Below are positions 15,421 through 20,334 of a stretch of 20,334 nucleotides of DNA, one piece after another. The DNA lies in the NCBI GenBank assembly GCA_023437255.1, contig JAEZGR010000095.1, forward strand, positions 1-20,334, read 5' to 3'. The DNA comes from Pseudomonadota bacterium. GTDB taxonomy: Bacteria > Pseudomonadota > Gammaproteobacteria > Burkholderiales > Burkholderiaceae_B. Numbering within the stretch: the first letter of the stretch is position 1; every line of letters starts with the position of its first letter. The notes beneath the pieces are model-generated. The model saw only the letters and a program-made list of their open reading frames with translations. It had not been told where the DNA came from and made no database searches. The position numbers and the translations under genes are program-made.

Positions 15421-16614
15421 TCAACGGCGCGCAGCAGCCCAGAATGCCATCGTCATGACGAGTGCCGTCGCGGTAATGGCCCAGAGCACCGGCACGTACG
15501 AGTGTGTGACCCCCCACAGCACGGCCGTCGCCCAGGGAGCCAGCGCGCGCGCAAGGGTGGCCGGCAGATTGATCAGCCCATTGAGCGCCCCATACGCGTG
15601 GGGGGTGACCATTTCTGGTATCACCAGGCTGCGAACGATGGTGAAAATACCATTGGCCGCGCCATACAGACAACAGAGCACGATTACAGCGAGGGTATTC
15701 CCCCTGAAGAACAGCAAGGCCAGAAACACGGGTGGCAGTACCGCCACGACAAGACAACCGATCCGGCGCATGCTGGCCCGCTCGCCCAACATTCCCACAA
15801 CAATGCGCCCTCCGACCTGCGCAGGGCCGATGAAGGCAAGCGCCGTCACCACCTCACCCACGCTCAGTCCGCCCTCCAGAAGCATGGGGTACATATGGAA
15901 AGTGAATGCGGAGAACGCGGCGGCGTACGCCAACATGGCCAGCACCAGCAGCAGGAAAACCGGACTGCGAAGCGTCGCGCGCACCACAGCGCGATCGTGC
16001 TCGCGCGATTCGCCCGTGTCGCGTTCCGCCGCCGCCTTCAGATCGTCGGCCGGGCGAATCTGCCATACGTACAGCAGGCAAAGCATGAAATTCACGAACC
16101 CCAGCATGATCAGGGCTTCGCGCCAGCCCCACTGGTTCAGAAAGAACTGGATGACCGGAATGAAGACGGTGCTGGCAAAGCCGCCCCACAGGGTGATGCG
16201 GGTCACGCCGTCGCGCGCGCGCCCTGCCCCCACCCGCCGCGCCAATACCGCAAACGCCGGCTCATACAAGGTGCAGGCCTGCAGGGCACCCAGGAGCGTC
16301 GCGACCACGTAGAACGCAGCCTTGGTTTCGACCATGGACCACAGCCAGAAGAGCCCCGCTACAAGCAGGGAACAAAGACTCAGCAATGCCCGACCATGCC
16401 CCCGATCGACGGCAACGCCCACCGGATACGTGAGAAAGGCAGCCACCACCAGACCCAGTGTCGCTGGCCCGTATGCCTCGGCCCGGGTCCAACCGAGCTC
16501 GGGCATCATGGCTTCCACGATCAGGGGGTAGCTGTAATAGAGCGTGCCCCAGGCGCAAATCTGGCCCAGACCCAATACTGATATGAACAAGGCTTCGCTC
16601 TGCCTGACACGCAT
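15421..16614 (-). CDS. MFS transporter
   Basis: A 397-residue integral membrane protein with about 12 hydrophobic helices in two halves and a polar central loop (about 190-212, ADDLKAAAERDTGESREHD). The loop between helices 2 and 3 contains YPVGVAVDRGHGRALL, the MFS motif A region (G-x-x-x-D-R). The chain starts directly with a membrane segment after the short RVRQSEA leader. The ATG lies 13 bp after the upstream LysR stop, and the hydrolase gene follows after 73 bp, so the three are probably one operon. Uptake or efflux of the hydrolase substrate or product is a reasonable inference; the ligand is unknown. Confidence 0.92.
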   Translation of the reverse strand: MRVRQSEALFISVLGLGQICAWGTLYYSYPLIVEAMMPELGWTRAEAYGPATLGLVVAAFLTYPVGVAVDRGHGRALLSLCSLLVAGLFWLWSMVETKAAFYVVATLLGALQACTLYEPAFAVLARRVGAGRARDGVTRITLWGGFASTVFIPVIQFFLNQWGWREALIMLGFVNFMLCLLYVWQIRPADDLKAAAERDTGESREHDRAVVRATLRSPVFLLLVLAMLAYAAAFSAFTFHMYPMLLEGGLSVGEVVTALAFIGPAQVGGRIVVGMLGERASMRRIGCLVVAVLPPVFLALLFFRGNTLAVIVLCCLYGAANGIFTIVRSLVIPEMVTPHAYGALNGLINLPATLARALAPWATAVLWGVTHSYVPVLWAITATALVMTMAFWAAARR

Positions 16615-16627
16615 GTGTGTTCCCGAT

Positions 16628-17551
16628 TCAGTTGGCCATTCGCGCCAGCACGTCTAAGAACGCCCCGACCGGCGGACTCGGCGGACGATCCTGCCGCTCG
16701 AGGCGATACAGCCTGCGCGAGAGTCCGGTGATGCCTTCGGCCTGCAGCTCGATGACGCGCCCCAGTGCGATCAGGTCCTCGACGAGCGCGTAGGGCAGCA
16801 TGGCCAGACCCAGGCCCGCAGCAACGGCACGCGCGATTCCTTCGTTACTGCCGATCTCCATGCGATCGTGGGGTACCACGCCCTGGCGTGCCAGCAGATC
16901 AATGGTGACTTCCCGGGTGCCCGAGCCGGTCTCGCGCACCAACCAGCGATGCGCGCCAAGCCAATGCGCGGGCACGCGCCGCACACCGTCCGCACCGGCA
17001 ACTCCCACCTGGGAGAATGCCGGCGGCGCCACGATCACGAGTCGTTCCTCGCGCCATGGGTAATAGGCCACTCCGTCCATGTGGACCGGGCCTTCGACCA
17101 GGCCGACGTCGATCTGGCAGTCGAACAGGTCTTCGACGATGGCCTGCGTATTGGCCACCACCACCCTCAACGAAATGTCTGGCCACTCCTGGGCGTAGGC
17201 CTGCAGGCAGGCCGGCAACCAGTAGCTTGCTACGGTGGTACTGGCGCCAATCACCAGCTCGCCCTGGCGCAGTCCGCTACGCCGCTCCAGTTCCTGCACG
17301 GCCGCCCGCTCCAGCGAAAAGATGGCGCGCGCGTGGGCGTTCAGGCTCTCGCCTGCGTCGGTTGGCCGCAGCCGCCGGGTGCTCTTGCTGCCGGAGCGCT
17401 CAAGGAGCGTGAGATCGAGCTGCCGCTCGAGCTCCGCCACCGCTTTGGAAACGGCCGGCTGACTGATATGCAGGCTGCGGGCGGCAGCCGAGAAGCTCCC
17501 TTCCTCGACGACATGGTGAAACACACGGAGCAGGTGCAGATTCAGTCTCAC
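16628..17551 (-). CDS. LysR-family regulator, YeiE/CysB-like
   Basis: A 307-residue LysR protein. The DNA-binding domain is at about 1-65 (LHLLRVFHHVVEEGSFSAAA, then RSLHISQPAVSKAVAELERQ). The effector domain from about 95 contains GELVIGASTTVASYWLPACL, VDIGLVEGP-like VDVGLVEGP and WLVRETGSGTRE, which closely follow the YeiE/CysB-type anion-responsive subgroup. It starts at GTG 17551 (no ATG fits), with AAGG 5 nt upstream. It is divergent from a YeiH-family gene, the same arrangement as yeiE-yeiH in enterobacteria, and also heads the MFS-hydrolase unit. A 13-bp T-N11-A palindrome lies 3 bp before its start codon and overlaps its ribosome site, which suggests autorepression. Confidence 0.92.
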   Translation of the reverse strand: MRLNLHLLRVFHHVVEEGSFSAAARSLHISQPAVSKAVAELERQLDLTLLERSGSKSTRRLRPTDAGESLNAHARAIFSLERAAVQELERRSGLRQGELVIGASTTVASYWLPACLQAYAQEWPDISLRVVVANTQAIVEDLFDCQIDVGLVEGPVHMDGVAYYPWREERLVIVAPPAFSQVGVAGADGVRRVPAHWLGAHRWLVRETGSGTREVTIDLLARQGVVPHDRMEIGSNEGIARAVAAGLGLAMLPYALVEDLIALGRVIELQAEGITGLSRRLYRLERQDRPPSPPVGAFLDVLARMAN

Positions 17552-17553
17552 TT

Positions 17554-17566
17554 TAACCTTAGGTTA
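17554..17566. promoter_or_regulatory. LysR-box palindrome TAACCT-T-AGGTTA over the LysR ribosome site
   Basis: A perfect 13-bp dyad TAACCT-T-AGGTTA satisfying T-N11-A. It ends 2 bp from the GTG start of the YeiE-like regulator and covers its AAGG ribosome site, a position suited to autorepression. It lies in a 97-bp AT-rich divergent intergenic region. Confidence 0.6.
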
Positions 17567-17592
17567 TGGATCTGTGAAAAATATGTATTCGA

Positions 17593-17615
17593 CTTATATA
17601 ACATCAGCATATAAG
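17593..17615. promoter_or_regulatory. Second dyad in the yeiE-like/yeiH intergenic region
   Basis: CTTATAT (17593-17599) and ATATAAG (17609-17615) are perfect 7-bp inverted arms around a 9-nt spacer, and ATAAGCTTAT (17611-17620) forms an overlapping palindrome. It lies 33 bp before the yeiH ATG and is a candidate activation or promoter site for yeiH. Being AT-rich, it could also in part be promoter sequence. Confidence 0.45.
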
Positions 17616-17648
17616 CTTATTCCATAGTAATAACCCTGGTTCAAAGAG

Positions 17649-18716
17649 ATGTCCTCCGTACCCGCTTCCAAACCGTCTGGGCTGCGCGCCCGAGTTCCGA
17701 ACAACGCCTGGTGGAGCGGCCTGCTCCTGGTCGCCGTGATCGCAGCGGCGGCGATGTGGCTCGCCGACCTGCCCTCGATGCGTAATGCGGGTCTCAGTGC
17801 CCTTACCTTTGCCATTGTGATCGGCATGGTGCTGGGCAATACCGTGTTCCCGGCAGTGGCGCCCTACACAGGCACCGGCGTGGATTTCGCCAAGGCCCGG
17901 CTTTTGCGCGCGGGCATCATTCTGTTTGGATTCCGGCTCACCTTCCAGGAAGCGGCCTCCGTCGGCGTGGCAGGAATCGTTCTTGATGCCATTGTGATTC
18001 TATCTGTGTACTGCACCGCCATGTTCCTGGGGCGGCGCCTGTTTCGCATGGATCAGCAGACCTGTATGCTGGTCGGCGCCGGCGCGGCCATCTGCGGCGC
18101 AGCGGCCGTAATGGCCATGGAGCCGATCGCACGGGCGCAGGCACACAAGGTATCTGTTGCCGTGGCAACCGTCGTGGTTTTCGGCACGCTGGGCATGTTC
18201 GTGTATCCGCTCATGTACCCCTATCTGGGCCTGTCAGAACACGCCTTCGGGATTTTCATCGGCTCTACCGTACACGAAGTCGCTCAGGTGGTGGCCGCAG
18301 GCAATGCGGTCAGCCCGGCCGCGGCCAATACCGCCGTGGTGGAAAAAATGCTGCGCGTGATGATGCTCGCCCCGTTCCTGCTGGGCGTTTCGTGGTTCAT
18401 GCAACGCCGTGCAAGCCGCAACCAGCTGGGTGGCAGCGGCCCGGCTGCGGCCCGCCCACCGGTTCCCTGGTTTGCGTTTGGCTTCGTCGCGGCAGTGGCG
18501 ATCAACTCTCTGGGCGTGATTCCTGCCGAAGTGGTCGCCATGCTGGTTCAGTTCAGCACGATCCTTCTGGCCATGGCCATGGCCGCGCTGGGTCTGCGCA
18601 CTCACTTCAGTGCCATTCGTCAGGCAGGCGCCGCGCCCCTGGCCCTCGCGGGGGTGCTCTTCATCCTGCTCGTGGTCGGCGGTTACGGGCTCAACCTGCT
18701 GCTCATTCAGGGCTAA
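17649..18716 (+). CDS. yeiH: YeiH-family (UPF0324) putative anion exporter
   Basis: A 355-residue polytopic membrane protein with about 10 hydrophobic helices. It carries the family signatures RAGIILFGFRLTFQE (residues about 86-100), GAGAAICGAAAVMA in the first core repeat and GSTVHEVAQVVAAG in the second. YeiH proteins are annotated as putative sulfate exporters, and the paired YeiE regulator has been linked to sulfite sensing in enterobacteria; transport of a sulfur oxyanion here is therefore inference from family and context. The ATG at 17649 follows AAAGAG closely, a weak ribosome site. The gene is divergent from the YeiE-like regulator and is followed by a strong hairpin at 18774-18806. 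Confidence 0.92.
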   Translation: MSSVPASKPSGLRARVPNNAWWSGLLLVAVIAAAAMWLADLPSMRNAGLSALTFAIVIGMVLGNTVFPAVAPYTGTGVDFAKARLLRAGIILFGFRLTFQEAASVGVAGIVLDAIVILSVYCTAMFLGRRLFRMDQQTCMLVGAGAAICGAAAVMAMEPIARAQAHKVSVAVATVVVFGTLGMFVYPLMYPYLGLSEHAFGIFIGSTVHEVAQVVAAGNAVSPAAANTAVVEKMLRVMMLAPFLLGVSWFMQRRASRNQLGGSGPAAARPPVPWFAFGFVAAVAINSLGVIPAEVVAMLVQFSTILLAMAMAALGLRTHFSAIRQAGAAPLALAGVLFILLVVGGYGLNLLLIQG

Positions 18717-18773
18717 GCGGTTTCCGACCCTGTAAGTAGACGGCGCCGAACCGCACGGGCCCGGTGATTGCTG

Positions 18774-18806
18774 CAAAGCCATGTCCGATGTACGGACATG
18801 GCTTTG
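18774..18806 (+). terminator. Long hairpin terminator after yeiH
   Basis: CAAAGCCATGTCCG (18774-18787) pairs over 14 bp with CGGACATGGCTTTG (18793-18806) around a 5-nt loop. The stem is perfect and lies 58 bp after the yeiH stop. The following tract (ATCGTTT) is T-poor, so termination may be partial, or the structure may also stabilise the transcript 3' end. It separates yeiH from the azurin promoter. Confidence 0.7.
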
Positions 18807-18829
18807 ATCGTTTGGGTCATGGTTTAGAA

Positions 18830-18871
18830 TTGACGAAGATCAATACGTGAAATCCATTAGCCCCACACAAT
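18830..18871 (+). promoter_or_regulatory. FNR/ANR-type box and -10 element of the azurin gene
   Basis: TTGAC-GAAG-ATCAA (18830-18843) matches the FNR/ANR consensus TTGAT-N4-ATCAA at 9 of 10 defined bases. CACAAT (18866-18871), 4 of 6 to the -10 consensus, lies exactly where a -10 belongs if the box is centred at -41.5, giving a start near 18878 and a leader of about 79 nt. This is the class II activator layout and implies induction under low oxygen. Another possible -10 is TAGTAT (18879-18884). Confidence 0.65.
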
Positions 18872-18956
18872 GACCAACTAGTATTTACCCGCCGTGTACT
18901 TGGTCTGCCTCCTGCCGGCCAAGCGGCGTCAATTTGCTACGATTCGGAGATCCTTT

Positions 18957-19403
18957 ATGTTCGCAAAAGCTACATTCGCTGCACTGCTGTCCCTCATGGC
19001 TGTTCCCGCCATGGCCGCCCAATGTGATGTCACGATCGAAGGCAACGACGCCATGCAGTTCAACACGAAAGAAATCGTGGTAGACAAGACCTGCGAAGAT
19101 TTCACCATCAATCTGGTCCACACCGGCAAGCTGCCCAAGGCCGCCATGGGTCACAACGTGGTGATCACCAAGGCTGCCGACAAGCAGGCCGTCGCCAACG
19201 ATGCAACCAAGGCCGGCCCTGCTGCCGACTACCTCAAGCCGAACGATGATCGCGTCATCGCCCACACCAAGCTGATCGGCGGCGGCGAAAAAGACTCCGT
19301 CACCTTCAAGACCGCGGCCCTCGACGCCGGTGGCGACTACGACTTCTTCTGCTCCTTCCCCGGTCACTGGGCAATCATGACCGGCAAGGTTGTCGTAAAG
19401 TAA
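18957..19403 (+). CDS. azu: Azurin (type 1 blue copper protein)
   Basis: A 148-residue precursor: a 20-residue signal peptide ([20 protein letters not shown]) and a 128-residue mature chain starting AQCDVTIEG, the standard azurin length. In mature numbering the copper ligands are Gly45, His46 (MGHN), Cys112 (FFCSF), His117 (PGHW) and Met121, and the disulfide cysteines are Cys3 and Cys26. It is a soluble periplasmic one-electron carrier, usually between cytochrome complexes and nitrite reductase or peroxidase; no partner gene is in the window. ATG 18957 follows GGAGA with a 6-nt gap; the frame opens earlier (18894) but that would place the signal peptide internally. Unusually, position 48 is Val, not the buried Trp of Pseudomonas azurin, and a Trp is at 118. 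The upstream FNR-type box suggests low-oxygen induction. Confidence 0.97.
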   Translation: MFAKATFAALLSLMAVPAMAAQCDVTIEGNDAMQFNTKEIVVDKTCEDFTINLVHTGKLPKAAMGHNVVITKAADKQAVANDATKAGPAADYLKPNDDRVIAHTKLIGGGEKDSVTFKTAALDAGGDYDFFCSFPGHWAIMTGKVVVK

Positions 19404-19452
19404 ATCAACGCAACCGGTAACGAGCGCCCCCCGCTCCTGCCTGCCGGTTCCG

Positions 19453-19477
19453 GCCGACCCTCACGGGTCGGCTTTTT
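19453..19477 (+). terminator. Rho-independent terminator of azurin
   Basis: GCCGACCC (19453-19460) pairs with GGGTCGGC (19465-19472) around TCAC and is followed directly by TTTTT (19473-19477). A smaller hairpin, GCCGG-TT-CCGGC (19443-19454), precedes it. The site is 50 bp after the azurin stop and 10 bp before the stop of the convergent receptor gene. There is no T-tract for the minus strand, apart from the pairing stem itself. Confidence 0.9.
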
Positions 19478-19486
19478 GTTGGGCGC

Positions 19487-20334
19487 TCAGAATTGCCAGC
19501 TGACATCAACGCCCGCCATCCAGTTGCGGCCTGAAGCCGGCTCGTAGTAGCGCAAATTGCCTTCGTTCACGATCACTGAACCCGCGTAGCGTTTGTCGAA
19601 CAGATTGTCGACCCGGAGCTGCCCCGCGACTCGCAGGGGCCCCTCGCGCCAGACGTAACCGGCGTGCGCCCCCGCGATAAAGTAGGCGGGCGCGGTCTCG
19701 GTGTTCCCGTCATTGACGTAAACCCGGCTCAGGTAACGCCCATCGACACCGGCCTGGAAGCCTTCGTCTGGCAGCCAGTCCAGGCTCACGTAGGCGGCCT
19801 GCCGCGCGACACCGGGTATGTAATTGCCGGCCCGCAGCTGTTTGTCGGGGCGGTCAGCTTCCTGGCACGACGTCGTGGTGCAGTCGTCGCGATAACGGGC
19901 GTCAATCCAGCCATAGGCGAGCTGCCCACGCAGATGGCGATACAGCGTTCCACTCCAGGCCAGCTCGAAGCCGGTGCGCCGGGTACGCCCGGCATTCTGG
20001 TAAGAAGTTCTGCCAAAGCTCGCATCGGCCGCCACGATTTCTTCGCGTGTGTGACTCTGGTAAACGGCCGCGGTGGCCATGCCACCCGCGATCCGCATCT
20101 TGGCGCCAAGCTCCACCGTGGTATTGATGCTGGGTGCCAGATCAAAGTTCATGCCGGGCAGCCCATCGCTGCGGTACGAGAGTTCGTTGAAGGTCGGCGT
20201 TTCGAAGCCGCGACCTGCCGACACGTACACGTTCAGATCGGGACTGACCGCGTAGCGCAGAGCGCCCACGGGCAACCATTCGCTGTAGCGCGCAGCACCG
20301 CTGTCGTCGCCGTTGGCGGCATTCACGTAGTGGT
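19487..20334 (-). CDS. TonB-dependent outer-membrane receptor, C-terminal barrel (N-terminus cut by window edge)
   Basis: The minus-strand frame is open from the right edge to a stop at 19487, giving 281 residues of barrel sequence; the plug and first strands are outside the window. Alternating strands and receptor-typical segments are seen: LNVYVSAGRGFETPTFNELS, INTTVELGAK, YQNAGRTRRTGFELAWSG, LRVDNLFDKRYAGS and a C-terminal WMAGVDVSWQF ending in the aromatic residue recognised by the Bam machinery. A loop with two cysteines (DDCTTTSCQEADRPD) probably forms an extracellular disulfide. Such receptors import iron-siderophores, copper or cobalamin; the C-terminal part does not reveal which. No true start is visible (the GTG at 20326 is internal). 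Confidence 0.93.
   Translation of the reverse strand, partial: HYVNAANGDDSGAARYSEWLPVGALRYAVSPDLNVYVSAGRGFETPTFNELSYRSDGLPGMNFDLAPSINTTVELGAKMRIAGGMATAAVYQSHTREEIVAADASFGRTSYQNAGRTRRTGFELAWSGTLYRHLRGQLAYGWIDARYRDDCTTTSCQEADRPDKQLRAGNYIPGVARQAAYVSLDWLPDEGFQAGVDGRYLSRVYVNDGNTETAPAYFIAGAHAGYVWREGPLRVAGQLRVDNLFDKRYAGSVIVNEGNLRYYEPASGRNWMAGVDVSWQF

Noticed and set aside
15320..16581. Two long plus-strand open frames (330 and 393 codons) opposite the MFS gene
   Set aside because: Their composition is the complement of hydrophobic MFS codons (Arg, Gln, His, Ser-rich), with no family motif.
1..20334. Mobile element or genomic island
   Set aside because: No transposase, integrase, tRNA target or flanking repeats were seen, and base composition looks even apart from short AT-rich promoters.

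Overview
The window looks like chromosome from a high-GC betaproteobacterium of the Burkholderiales, most likely Alcaligenaceae (the Bordetella/Achromobacter/Pusillimonas side). This rests on GC-rich codon use, a Bug/TctC-type binding protein beside a LysR regulator and CoA-ligase genes, several LysR-led divergent units, and an azurin whose mature chain is 128 residues. It is an inference from gene content; no rRNA or other phylogenetic marker is present. I see no tRNA, rRNA, CRISPR array, insertion sequence or phage gene.

Layout. (1) 1-6134: an edge-truncated Bug/TctC periplasmic binding protein (minus) faces a LysR regulator (plus). The regulator is followed by a very large gene (1804-5223) that joins a complete ADP-forming acyl-CoA synthetase to a DUF1254-DUF1214 module, and then by a short-chain dehydrogenase 20 bp downstream. 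This reads as a catabolic unit that takes up a carboxylate, activates it to an acyl-CoA and oxidises it. The fused DUF1254/DUF1214 module is its unexplained part and the most unusual object in the window. (2) 6257-8475: a lipoprotein L,D-transpeptidase and a Tat-exported MepK-like murein endopeptidase, translationally coupled by an ATGA overlap. A 28-bp tandem repeat begins on the endopeptidase stop codon. (3) 12589-8774 (minus): LysR regulator, membrane-tailed SDR and GH15 glycosidase, overlapping or coupled end to end. (4) 12710-14095 (plus): L-serine ammonia-lyase with all four iron-sulfur cysteines, divergent from that LysR across a near-ideal T-N11-A palindrome. (5) 17551-14076 (minus): YeiE-like LysR regulator, MFS transporter and FrsA-like alpha/beta hydrolase, divergent from a YeiH-family membrane protein (17649-18716). 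(6) 18830-19477: azurin with an upstream FNR/ANR-type box and a clear rho-independent terminator, then the C-terminal barrel of a TonB-dependent receptor running off the right edge.

Most genes are ordinary Burkholderiales accessory metabolism and envelope biology. The points that stand out are the acyl-CoA synthetase/DUF1254-DUF1214 fusion, the repeat seeded at a stop codon, the three palindromes in LysR-controlled divergent promoters, the tail-to-tail overlap that includes the catalytic C-terminal cysteine codon of the serine dehydratase, and an azurin lacking the usual buried Trp48. No complete new defence or mobile system is visible.
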